Assembly: GCF_024748695.1 (NCBI RefSeq)
Contig: NZ_CP087176.1
Span: 5,511,501 to 5,575,500 of the forward strand
From: Pseudomonas sp. B21-040
Lineage (GTDB): Bacteria; Pseudomonadota; Gammaproteobacteria; Pseudomonadales; Pseudomonadaceae
DNA length: 64,000 nt
Direction of reading: 5' to 3'
Shown here one piece after another: positions 42,267 to 52,600 of this stretch. Position 1 is the stretch's first letter; each line of letters opens with the position of its first letter. The position numbers were made by a program, and so were the translations under genes. The notes beneath the pieces are model-generated. The model saw only the letters and a program-made list of their open reading frames with translations. It was not told the DNA's origin and searched no databases.

Positions 42267-43622
42267 TTATTCCTGAACCGGCGTCAACGCCACGCGCAGG
42301 GCGTCGATGGCGACGTCACGCGCGGCGCTGTCGGCGAATGCCGGGCTGTCAGCCACGCACTCGCCTTCCAGCCAGACGCTGAAGCTAAGGTCTTCGCTGC
42401 GCACGTCCAGAGGCTGGCCTGCTTGCAGTTGCTTGGTCACTTGCCCGGCGGTTTTGCCATCGGCGAAGTTGCGCGACAGCAGCAGTTGCTCGCCATCAGC
42501 CGCCAGCAGACGGAAGCGGAAACTGCCGTCGTCTTCGCGGAAGCTGACGAAACGTGCGGCTTTCGCGACTTTCTTCTTGGTGGTGGCGGCGACTTGCGTC
42601 TGAGCCACGAAAGAACGCAGGCCGACCGCTTCACGCAGTTCGTGGAGGAACGGTGTGGCCACCGAACGGGCCTTTTTGGCGCCGATCTGCAGGATGTCTT
42701 CCAGGTCTGCCGGGCGTTCGATCAGTTGGTGATAACGCTCGCGGGACTCGCCCAGTTCGCTGTCGAGCAGTTGGAACAAACGATTCTTCGCCTCGCCCCA
42801 ACCCAGGCCCTGCAACAGTTCGCTGCGGAACTCATCAGACTGAGCTGGCGTAGCAAACGCCTGGAACAGTGTGAACAGGTGCGAGTTGTCCGGGTCCTTG
42901 GCTTCACCCGGTGCGCGGGAGTCGGTAACGATCCGCGAAATCGCGTCCTTCATCTCTTTGGCGCTGCTGAACAACGGAATAGTGTTGTCGTAGCTCTTCG
43001 ACATCTTGCGACCGTCGAGGCCTGGCAGCGTGGCAACGCTTTCTTCGATCAATGCCTCAGGCATGGTGAAGAATTCCTTGCCCTGACCGAACAGATGGTT
43101 GAAGCGCTGGCCGATGTCGCGGGCCATTTCCACGTGCTGGATCTGGTCGCGACCGACCGGCACCTTGTGTGCGTTGAACATCAGAATGTCCGCGGCCATC
43201 AGCACCGGGTAGCTGTACAAGCCCATGGTGATGCCGGCGTCCGGGTCTTCGCCGGTCTCGACGTTCTTGTCCACCGAGGCCTTGTAGGCGTGGGCACGGT
43301 TGAGCAGGCCCTTGGCGGCGACGCAGGTCAGCAGCCAGGTCAGCTCGGGGATTTCCGGGATGTCGGACTGGCGGTAGAACGTCACGCGATCCACATCCAG
43401 GCCACCGGCCAGCCAGGTCGCGGCGATTTCCAGACGCGAGCGCTGGATACGCAGCGGGTCATCGCATTTGATCAGGGCGTGGTAGTCGGCCAGGAAGTAG
43501 AACGAATCGGCATTGCTGTCACGGCTGGCGACAATCGCCGGGCGGATGGCGCCGGCGTAGTTGCCCAAGTGTGGCGTGCCGGTAGTGGTGATGCCGGTGA
43601 GGATACGGGTACGAGTCGTCAT
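42267..43622 (-). CDS. trpS: Tryptophan--tRNA ligase
   Basis: A class I aminoacyl-tRNA synthetase of 451 residues starting at MTTRTRILTGITTTG (43622). HIGH-type motif TGTPHLGNYAGA and KMSKS motif GRKMSKSYDN are present. It is about 110 residues longer than the E. coli enzyme because of a C-terminal extension (from about 340), a form found in pseudomonads. Starts 24 bases after the hydrolase stop, so the two form an operon. Confidence 0.95.
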   Translation of the reverse strand: MTTRTRILTGITTTGTPHLGNYAGAIRPAIVASRDSNADSFYFLADYHALIKCDDPLRIQRSRLEIAATWLAGGLDVDRVTFYRQSDIPEIPELTWLLTCVAAKGLLNRAHAYKASVDKNVETGEDPDAGITMGLYSYPVLMAADILMFNAHKVPVGRDQIQHVEMARDIGQRFNHLFGQGKEFFTMPEALIEESVATLPGLDGRKMSKSYDNTIPLFSSAKEMKDAISRIVTDSRAPGEAKDPDNSHLFTLFQAFATPAQSDEFRSELLQGLGWGEAKNRLFQLLDSELGESRERYHQLIERPADLEDILQIGAKKARSVATPFLHELREAVGLRSFVAQTQVAATTKKKVAKAARFVSFREDDGSFRFRLLAADGEQLLLSRNFADGKTAGQVTKQLQAGQPLDVRSEDLSFSVWLEGECVADSPAFADSAARDVAIDALRVALTPVQE

Positions 43623-43646
43623 GGGTAATCGCTTGTCAGACTGCAA

Positions 43647-44276
43647 TCAATTCGAAAGACGCGGCAGGATCAGATCCTTGAGATCGGTCAGCTTGCCATG
43701 AAAAAAGTGTCCGCATTCTGCCACTTTCAGCAGCTCATGGGGGCGTTCGAGTTTTTCGGACCAGTCGTAGACGGCTTGCGGGTCGATCACTTCGTCGGTT
43801 TCCGGCTGGATCAGGGTCAGTTCGCCGTGTTGCGGCAGTTGATCCTGATCGCCCAGGCGCATCACCGCCGGCGCAACCATGAACAGGTGCTTGATCTGCT
43901 CCCCCTGCGCTTCCAGGCGCCCGCCGAGACTTGCGGCAACAAAACCGCCGAAGGAAAAACCGAACAGGGTCAGTGGCAAGTCAGGGTGCTTGGCCCGCAG
44001 CCATTCGGCGGCTGCCTGAGCGTCGTCGACCTCGCCGGTGCCCATGTCGTGCGTGCCTTCACTAGCGCCGACGCCACGGTAATTGAATCGCAAGGTAATC
44101 AAACCGGCGTCGCGCGCGGTGCGCTGCAGGGTCGAGACTACTTTGTTGAGCATGGTGCCGCCCTGCACCGGGTTCGGGTGGCAGATCAGCGCAATGCCGC
44201 GTGGCTGCTCATTATCCAGATACAAAGCTTCCAGTTGACCCACCGGGCCATCAATCACTACAGGGGTTTCGCGCAT
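43647..44276 (-). CDS. Alpha/beta hydrolase
   Basis: A 209-residue hydrolase of the dienelactone-hydrolase-like/YqiA-YfdA group, with an oxyanion HPNP motif (ALICHPNPVQGGTM), nucleophile serine in GFSFGG, a probable acid in PETDEVIDP and His in ECGHFFHG. I start it at ATG 44276 (MRETPVVIDG); upstream in-frame codons run into the divergent zapG promoter region. The substrate is unknown. It is co-transcribed with trpS. Confidence 0.85.
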   Translation of the reverse strand: MRETPVVIDGPVGQLEALYLDNEQPRGIALICHPNPVQGGTMLNKVVSTLQRTARDAGLITLRFNYRGVGASEGTHDMGTGEVDDAQAAAEWLRAKHPDLPLTLFGFSFGGFVAASLGGRLEAQGEQIKHLFMVAPAVMRLGDQDQLPQHGELTLIQPETDEVIDPQAVYDWSEKLERPHELLKVAECGHFFHGKLTDLKDLILPRLSN

Positions 44277-44420
44277 AAGCAAGGAAGGAACTCCGTGACC
44301 TCGAATCGGGTCGACTCGTCTAGCAAATTGTCTGTGCCAATCTATTGCGAGTGAATCGCGGTATACAGCGCAGGTTCGAGCCGTTAACGTAAAGCAAAGC
44401 CGTTTATAGAGGAAGGACTC

Positions 44421-44855
44421 GTGGAACACTCGCTCTTAGTTTGGTTGTTACCGACTCTTGCCCTGGTTGTGGGTGTCGCCATTGGATTCCTGATCGCTCG
44501 CCTGGTGCCGAATGCCGCGCCCAGCAGCACGCAACGTCAGCTGGATGACATTCAGGAACGTTTCGACAGTTATCAGAACGAGGTGGTCACCCACTTCAAC
44601 AGCACTGCAAACCTGGTCAAAAAACTGACTGCGAGCTATCAGGAAGTTCAGGATCATCTCGCCGAGGGTGCCAACCGCCTGGCCCTGGACGAGCAGACTC
44701 GCCAACGCTTGCTGGCCGCCCTGCACGCCGATGCGACGACGGCCCCACGCGAGCGTCTGACGCCGCCGCGCAATCAGGAGCCGCCTCGCGACTACGCACC
44801 CAAGTCCCCGAACGCGCCGGGCATGCTCGATGAGCATTACGGACTGAAGAAGTAA
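44421..44855 (+). CDS. zapG: Cell division/envelope protein ZapG (YhcB, DUF1043)
   Basis: A 144-residue inner-membrane protein. The start is GTG 44421, with GAGGAAGG eight bases upstream. One N-terminal membrane helix (about 5-28, VWLLPTLALVVGVAIGFLIARL) leads into a cytoplasmic coiled coil (about 35-95) and a disordered Pro/Arg-rich tail. YhcB/ZapG links the divisome, elongasome and envelope synthesis in E. coli. Divergent from the trpS-hydrolase pair. Confidence 0.9.
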   Translation: MEHSLLVWLLPTLALVVGVAIGFLIARLVPNAAPSSTQRQLDDIQERFDSYQNEVVTHFNSTANLVKKLTASYQEVQDHLAEGANRLALDEQTRQRLLAALHADATTAPRERLTPPRNQEPPRDYAPKSPNAPGMLDEHYGLKK

Positions 44856-44872
44856 TCAGGTTTCGCGCGACA

Positions 44873-44916
44873 CAAAAAAGCCCGCCCGATCTGTTGAGGA
44901 TCGGGCGGGCTTTTTT
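44873..44916. terminator. Bidirectional terminator between zapG and the OmpA-like gene
   Basis: A 12-base perfect stem GCCCGCCCGATC (44880-44891) / GATCGGGCGGGC (44899-44910) is flanked by six A on the left and six T on the right, and lies between convergent genes. Confidence 0.9.
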
Positions 44917-44954
44917 ACGCCTGGGGTTCAGTCAGGTTGGTAAAGGGATTGCGC

Positions 44955-45665
44955 TTATTGCACGGCACCATACTGCTGACCCGGGATCGCCTTCAAGTTG
45001 ACTTCAACGCGACGGTTCTGTGCCCGACCGTTGACATCACTGTTACTGGCAATCGGGCTATCCGGGCCAGCACCGCGAGCCGAGAGGTTGGCACCGCTCA
45101 CACCTTGCGAAGTCAGGTAGGTCGCCACGCTCTGGGCACGACGCTGGGACAGGTCCATGTTGTGCTGACGTGCACCGGTGCTGTCGGTGTAGCCGACAAT
45201 CTCGATCTGGTTCTGGTTGAACTCTTTGAGCGAGCCCGCCAGGTTGTTCAATGGCTGATAGAAACTTGGGGCAATGTTCGCCGAATCAGTCGCGAACGTG
45301 ATGTTACCCGGCATGATCAGTTTGATCTGGTCACCCTGGCGCTGCACTTCAACCCCGGTGTTGGCCATGCTGGCACGCAGCTTTTTCTCTTGCTGGTCGG
45401 CGTAGTAGCCATAACCGGCGGCGGAAGCACCCACCACTGCTGCGCCGATCAACGCGCCCTTGCCACGGTTATCGTGGTTGATGGCGGCACCCGCCAAAGC
45501 GCCGGCCAAGGCACCGAGACCGCCGTACTTGGCGGTTTTGCTCATGCCTTGGGAACCGCTATCGGCCTGACCCTGGCTTTGACCATTGTAAGGGTTGGGC
45601 GAGGCGCAGCCGGACAGCAAGGCCACTGCGGTAGCGACAATAATCAAACGACGCGTGGTGAACAT
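44955..45665 (-). CDS. OmpA-family peptidoglycan-binding lipoprotein
   Basis: A 236-residue lipoprotein with lipobox LLSGC (Cys20). A glycine-zipper segment (about 47-90, GGLGALAGALAGAAINHD and GALIGAAVVGASAAGYGYYAD) is followed by an OmpA C-terminal domain (about 120-225: ITFATDSANIAPSF, VGYTDSTGARQHNMDLSQRRAQSV, NRRVEV) that binds diaminopimelate in peptidoglycan. The layout matches YiaD-like proteins. It probably anchors the outer membrane to the wall. Confidence 0.92.
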   Translation of the reverse strand: MFTTRRLIIVATAVALLSGCASPNPYNGQSQGQADSGSQGMSKTAKYGGLGALAGALAGAAINHDNRGKGALIGAAVVGASAAGYGYYADQQEKKLRASMANTGVEVQRQGDQIKLIMPGNITFATDSANIAPSFYQPLNNLAGSLKEFNQNQIEIVGYTDSTGARQHNMDLSQRRAQSVATYLTSQGVSGANLSARGAGPDSPIASNSDVNGRAQNRRVEVNLKAIPGQQYGAVQ

Positions 45666-45769
45666 TAAGAGCTCCTACTTTTTTGCATTCTGTGGTGCAA
45701 CGGACTTAAGCATTGGACCTTTGCGGGCGTTGGATCGCCTCACCGGTCAAAAATTCCCTGTGTTACAAA

Positions 45770-46414
45770 TCAGGCCCGCACAAACGGATTTTCGCGCATT
45801 TCATCACCCAAGCGCGTGTCCGGACCATGGCCGGTCACCACCGTCGCGTCTTCGTCGAGGGTATACAGCCGCTGCTTGATCGACCGCACGATGGTCGCCT
45901 GATCGCCTCCCCACAAATCCGTGCGCCCGACTCCGCGACGGAACAACGTGTCACCGGCAATCAGCAGCTTGGCCTCCGAAAACCAGAAACTCATGGAGCC
46001 TGGCGTATGACCCGGCGTGTGCAACGCCACGCCACACCCGCAGGCCAGTTCTTCATCATCGGCCAACCATCGGTCCGGCGATGGCACCGGTGTGTAAGGC
46101 ACACCAAACATCTGACACTGCATCTCCAGGTTGTCCCAGAGGAATTGATCTTCTTTATGCAGGTGCAGGGTGGCGCCGGTTTTCTCCTTCAACTGACCGG
46201 AGGCCAGGAAATGATCAAGGTGCGCGTGGGTGTGGATGATACTGACCACCTTCAAGCCCAGTGCGTCGAGGCGCGCCAGGATCAGTTCATGGTTGCCACC
46301 CGGGTCGACCACGATCGCTTTTTTGCTGATCGGGTCGCCGATGATCGTGCAGTTGCACTGCAAAGGGCCGACGGGGAAGGTTTCGCGGATCAGCACAGGG
46401 CTTGTAACGGTCAT
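45770..46414 (-). CDS. Metallo-beta-lactamase-fold hydrolase (glyoxalase II-like)
   Basis: A 214-residue hydrolase with the metal-binding motif HTHAHLDH (about 61-68), downstream His in LHTPGHTPGSMSFW, Asp in LIAGDTLFRRGVGRTDLWGGD and C-terminal His in VVTGHGPDT. The set resembles YcbL-type glyoxalase II enzymes, which are smaller than GloB. The substrate is probably a hydroxyacyl-glutathione thioester but is not certain. Confidence 0.9.
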   Translation of the reverse strand: MTVTSPVLIRETFPVGPLQCNCTIIGDPISKKAIVVDPGGNHELILARLDALGLKVVSIIHTHAHLDHFLASGQLKEKTGATLHLHKEDQFLWDNLEMQCQMFGVPYTPVPSPDRWLADDEELACGCGVALHTPGHTPGSMSFWFSEAKLLIAGDTLFRRGVGRTDLWGGDQATIVRSIKQRLYTLDEDATVVTGHGPDTRLGDEMRENPFVRA

Positions 46415-46535
46415 GGGTAATCAATGGCCTGTATTAGACAGAAGGCAGTCACGGTGCTTCAGGATTCTACGCCACTCGCCGATACAGTTCGCCAGGCCAA
46501 TTACTTGACGTCAGCAAAATAAAAGTAGTGGCCAG

Positions 46536-46554
46536 ATGATGTCAAACGCATCAT
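46536..46554. promoter_or_regulatory. Inverted repeat ATGATG-N7-CATCAT upstream of RTX gene
   Basis: A 6-base inverted repeat lies 70 bases before the metalloprotease start, in the AT-rich stretch that follows a TTGACG (46505-46510) with no convincing -10. It could be an operator; no regulator can be assigned. Confidence 0.3.
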
Positions 46555-46624
46555 TTGTGGTGCAAAATTGTTTTTTTGTAGCGGTCGCATTCAGGAAGGA
46601 CCGCAGCGCACTCAGGAAATCAGC

Positions 46625-49600
46625 ATGCCTTCTCCGACCGATTACGCTTACTCCACCTGGACAATGTTGACCGGCAACAAGCCTCTCGACAGCTTATTGG
46701 AAGGTGACTACTGGCTGGGCGCCTCCCCGTTTTACAAAGCAGGGGCACCGACCTTGCTGACGTACAGCTTTATCACCACGAATTCTTATTTTGCCCGCGA
46801 CTACAGTCCTCACAATGAATACCTCAACGGATTCACGCTGACGTCGGCCCAACAGGTCGCGGTAACCAGTGCGCTTTCCATGTGGAGTGCAGTCGCCAAC
46901 ATTCAGTTCACGCTAGTGCCGGAAAGCATCTGGAACGTCGGTGATTTGCGATTCGGCGGTTACATGGGCATGGACCCCAAGTTTGCCGCCTGGGCTTACT
47001 TCCCGGACCGAACGGCCGCTGCGGGGGATGTATGGATTGGTCCGAGTACAGATAACCCGTCCCCAGTGAAAGGCTCGTTCGACTATCTGACCTTTGTGCA
47101 TGAAATCGGCCATGCCCTGGGGCTCAAGCACCCGTTTGAAGCCAGCGACGATAACAATACGATCCTTACCCCAGCCCTTGATGATGTCCGTTATACCGTT
47201 ATGAGTTACAACGACTCGTACTCGTATCAACCGACCACCCCGATGTTACTGGACATTCTCGCCATCCAGAAATTGTATGGCGCCAACACCCAGTGGCAGA
47301 TTGGTAACAACGTCTACAATTGGGCTCCCAATCAGTCCGTTTTTGAAACCATCTGGGATTCAGGTGGCGTCGATGCCATTGATGGCAGCAATCAGGCCTC
47401 GGCTGTACGAATCAACCTCAATGAAGGTGAGTTCAGCCAGATCGGCAAGGCATTCCTCAACTTTGATACCCTGACTTCGTTCAACGAAGGCCTGGCCATT
47501 GCCTATGGCACGAAAATCGAAAATGCAATTGGCTCAGCATTTGACGACACCCTGATTGGTAACGCTCTGGATAACTTGCTCAACGGCATGGCCGGAGCGG
47601 ACACCATGGACGGCGGGGCCGGCAATGACACCTATATCGTCGACAACATCGGCGACGTCGTGATCGAACGCGGCACCTCGGTTTCGGAAATCGATAACGT
47701 CAACGCCTGGATCGATTACACCCTGGGTGCCAACCTTGAGTACCTCAACCTGGTAGGCGTTGCCAATCTCAACGGGACCGGCAACTCGCTCAGCAACCGC
47801 ATCACCGGCAACGCCGGAAACAACATTCTGGACGGCGGGGCCGGGGCCGACTTCATGGCCGGGGGCACCGGCAACGACACCTACATCGTCGACAACCTCG
47901 GCGATGTCATCAGCGAAACCAGCACCCTGGCGGGCGAGATCGACACCGTCCGCTCCTCGGTGACCTACACCCTGGGCGCCAACCTGGAAAACCTCACCCT
48001 CACGGGCACCGACAGCATCAATGCCATCGGCAACAGCCAGAACAACGTGTTGACCGGCAACGATGGCAACAACCAGTTGAACGGTGGCGCCGGCCTGGAC
48101 ACCTTCATCGGCGGCAAAGGCAACGATGACTACGCCCTGGATCAGAGCGCCGAGTTGGCACTGGTGCAGGAAAACGCCAACGAAGGGACCGACACCCTTT
48201 ACGTCGTCTACAACGCGACCGCACAGGACAATGTCGTCGACCTGAACCTGAGCAATCTGCAGAACGTCGAAAACGTCCTGCTGCTGGGGAGCGGCGCTTA
48301 TATAGCGGTCGGCAACAGTCTGAACAACACCCTGACCGGCAACGCCGGCGCCGACATCCTCAACGGCATGGCCGGCGCGGACACCATGGACGGCGGTGCC
48401 GGCAACGACAGCTACTACGTCGACAACATCGGTGACGTCGTGATCGAACGCGGCACCTCGGCCTGGGAAATCGATGCCGTCAATGCCTCGATCGATTACA
48501 CCCTGGGTGCCAACCTCGAGTACCTCAACCTGCTCGGCACTGCCAATCTCAACGGGACCGGCAACTCGCTCAGCAACCGCATCACCGGCAACGCCGGCAA
48601 CAACCTCCTGGACGGCGGGGCCGGGGCCGACTTCATGGCCGGGGGCACCGGCAACGACACCTACATCGTCGACAACCTCGGCGATGTCATCAGCGAAACC
48701 AGCACCCTGGCGGGCGAGATCGACACCGTCCGCTCCTCGGTGACCTACACCCTGGGCGCCAACCTGGAAAACCTCACCCTCACGGGCAGCGACAGCATCG
48801 ATGCCATCGGCAACAGCCAGAACAACGTGTTGACCGGCAACGATGGCAACAACCAGTTGAACGGCGGCGCCGGCCTGGACACCTTCATCGGCGGCAAAGG
48901 CAACGATGACTACGCCCTGGATCAGAGCGCCGAGTTGGCACTGGTGCAGGAAAACGCCAACGAAGGGACCGACACCCTTTACGTCGTCTACAACGCGACC
49001 GCACAGGACAATGTCGTCGACCTGAACCTGAGCAATCTGCAGAGCGTCGAAAACGTCCTGCTGCTGGGGAGTGGCGCCTTTACAGCGATCGGCAACAATT
49101 TGAACAACACCCTGACCGGCAACGCCGGCAACAACCTCCTGGACGGCGGGGCCGGGGCCGACTTCATGGCCGGGGGCACCGGCAACGACACCTACATCGT
49201 CGACAACCTCGGCGATGTCATCAGCGAAACCAGCACCCTGGCTGGCGAGATCGACACCGTCCGCTCCTCGGTGACCTACACCCTGGGCGCCAACCTGGAA
49301 AACCTCACCCTCACGGGCAGCGACAGCATCGATGCCATTGGCAACAGCCAGAACAACGTGTTGACCGGCAACGATGGCAACAACCAGTTGAACGGCGGCG
49401 CCGGCCTGGACACCTTCATCGGCGGCAAAGGCAACGATGACTACGCCCTGGATCAGAGCGCGGAGTTGGCACTGGTGCAGGAAAACGCCAACGAAGGAAC
49501 CGACACCCTTTACGTCGTCTACAACGCGACCGCACAGGACAATGTCGTCGACCTGAACCTGAGCAATCTGCAGAACGTCGAAAACGTCCTGCTGCTGGGG

Positions 49601-52600
49601 AGCGGCGCTTATACAGCGATCGGCAACAGTCTGAACAACACCCTGACCGGCAACGCCGGCGCCGACATCCTCAACGGCATGGCCGGCGCGGACACCATGG
49701 ACGGCGGTGCCGGCAACGACAGCTACTACGTCGACAACATCGGTGACGTCGTGATCGAACGCGGCACCTCGGCCTGGGAAATCGATGCCGTCAATGCCTC
49801 GATCGATTACACCCTGGGTGCCAACCTCGAGTACCTCAACCTGCTCGGCACTGCCAATCTCAACGGGACCGGCAACTCGCTCAGCAACCGCATCACCGGC
49901 AACGCCGGCAACAACCTCCTGGACGGCGGGGCGGGTGCTGATTTCATGGCCGGGGGCACCGGCAACGACACCTACATCGTCGACAACCTCGGCGATGTCA
50001 TCAGCGAAACCAGCACCCTGGCGGGCGAGATCGACACCGTCCGCTCCTCGGTGACCTACACCCTGGGCGCCAACCTGGAAAACCTCACCCTCACGGGCAC
50101 CAACAGCATCGATGCCATTGGCAACAGCCAGAACAACGTGTTGACCGGCAACGATGGCAACAACCAGTTGAACGGTGGCGCCGGCCTGGACACCTTCATC
50201 GGCGGCAAAGGCAACGATGACTACGCCCTGGATCAGAGCGCGGAGTTGGCACTGGTGCAGGAAAACGCCAACGAAGGAACCGACACCCTTTACGTCGTCT
50301 ACAACGCGACCGCACAGGACAATGTCGTCGACCTGAACCTGAGCAATCTGCAGAGCGTCGAAAACGTCCTGCTGCTGGGGAGTGGCGCCTTTACAGCGAT
50401 CGGCAACAATTTGAACAACACCCTGACCGGCAACGCCGGCAACAACATCCTGGACGGCGGGGCCGGGGCCGACTTCATGGCCGGGGGCACCGGCAACGAC
50501 ACCTACATCGTCGACAACCTCGGCGATGTCATCAGCGAAACCAGCACCCTGGCGGGCGAGATCGACACCGTCCGCTCCTCGGTGACCTACACCCTGGGCG
50601 CCAACCTGGAAAACCTCACCCTCACGGGCACCAACAGCATCGATGCCATTGGCAACAGCCAGAACAACGTGTTGACCGGCAACGATGGCAACAACCAGTT
50701 GAACGGTGGCGCCGGCCTGGACACCTTCATCGGCGGCAAAGGCAACGATGACTACGCCCTGGATCAGAGCGCCGAGTTGGCACTGGTGCAGGAAAACGCC
50801 AACGAAGGGACCGACACCCTTTACGTCGTCTACAACGCGACCGCACAGGACAATGTCGTCGACCTGAACCTGAGCAATCTGCAGAACGTCGAAAACGTCC
50901 TGCTGCTGGGGAGCGGCGCTTATATAGCGGTCGGCAACAGTCTGAACAACACCCTGACCGGCAACGCCGGCGCCGACATCCTCAACGGCATGGCCGGCGC
51001 GGACACCATGGACGGCGGGGCCGGCAACGACAGCTACTACGTCGACAACATCGGTGACGTCGTGATCGAACGCGGCACCTCGGCCTGGGAAATCGATGCC
51101 GTCAATGCCTCGATCGATTACACCCTGGGTGCCAACCTCGAGTACCTCAACCTGCTCGGCACTGCCAATCTCAACGGGACCGGCAACTCGCTCAGCAACC
51201 GCATCACCGGCAACGCCGGCAACAACCTCCTGGACGGCGGGGCCGGGGCCGACTTCATGGCCGGGGGCACCGGCAACGACACCTACATCGTCGACAACCT
51301 CGGCGATGTCATCAGCGAAACCAGCACCCTGGCGGGCGAGATCGACACCGTCCGCTCCTCGGTGACCTACACCCTGGGCGCCAACCTGGAAAACCTCACC
51401 CTCACGGGCAGCGACAGCATCGATGCCATCGGCAACAGCCAGAACAACGTGTTGACCGGCAACGATGGCAACAACCAGTTGAACGGCGGCGCCGGCCTGG
51501 ACACCTTCATCGGCGGCAAAGGCAACGATGACTACGCCCTGGATCAGAGCGCCGAGTTGGCACTGGTGCAGGAAAACGCCAACGAAGGGACCGACACCCT
51601 TTACGTCGTCTACAACGCGACCGCACAGGACAATGTCGTCGACCTGAACCTGAGCAATCTGCAGAACGTCGAAAACGTCCTGCTGCTGGGGAGCGGCGCT
51701 TATATAGCGGTCGGCAACAGTCTGAACAACACCCTGACCGGCAACGCCGGCGCCGACATCCTCAACGGCATGGCCGGCGCGGACACCATGGACGGCGGTG
51801 CCGGCAACGACAGCTACTACGTCGACAACATCGGTGACGTCGTGATCGAACGCGGCACCTCGGCCTGGGAAATCGATGCCGTCAATGCCTCGATCGATTA
51901 CACCCTGGGTGCCAACCTCGAGTACCTCAACCTGCTCGGCACTGCCAATCTCAACGGGACCGGCAACTCGCTCAGCAACCGCATCACCGGCAACGCCGGC
52001 AACAACCTCCTGGACGGCGGGGCCGGGGCCGACTTCATGGCCGGGGGCACCGGCAACGACACCTACATCGTCGACAACCTCGGCGATGTCATCAGCGAAA
52101 CCAGCACCCTGGCGGGCGAGATCGACACCGTCCGCTCCTCGGTGACCTACACCCTGGGCGCCAACCTGGAAAACCTCACCCTCACGGGCACCAACAGCAT
52201 CGATGCCATTGGCAACAGCCAGAACAACGTGTTGACCGGCAACGATGGCAACAACCAGTTGAACGGTGGCGCCGGCCTGGACACCTTCATCGGCGGCAAA
52301 GGCAACGATGACTACGCCCTGGATCAGAGCGCGGAGTTGGCACTGGTGCAGGAAAACGCCAACGAAGGAACCGACACCCTTTACGTCGTCTACAACGCGA
52401 CCGCACAGGACAATGTCGTCGACCTGAACCTGAGCAATCTGCAGAGCGTCGAAAACGTCCTGCTGCTGGGGAGTGGCGCCTTTACAGCGATCGGCAACAA
52501 TTTGAACAACACCCTGACCGGCAACGCCGGCAACAACATCCTGGACGGCGGGGCCGGGGCCGACTTCATGGCCGGGGGCACCGGCAACGACACCTACATC

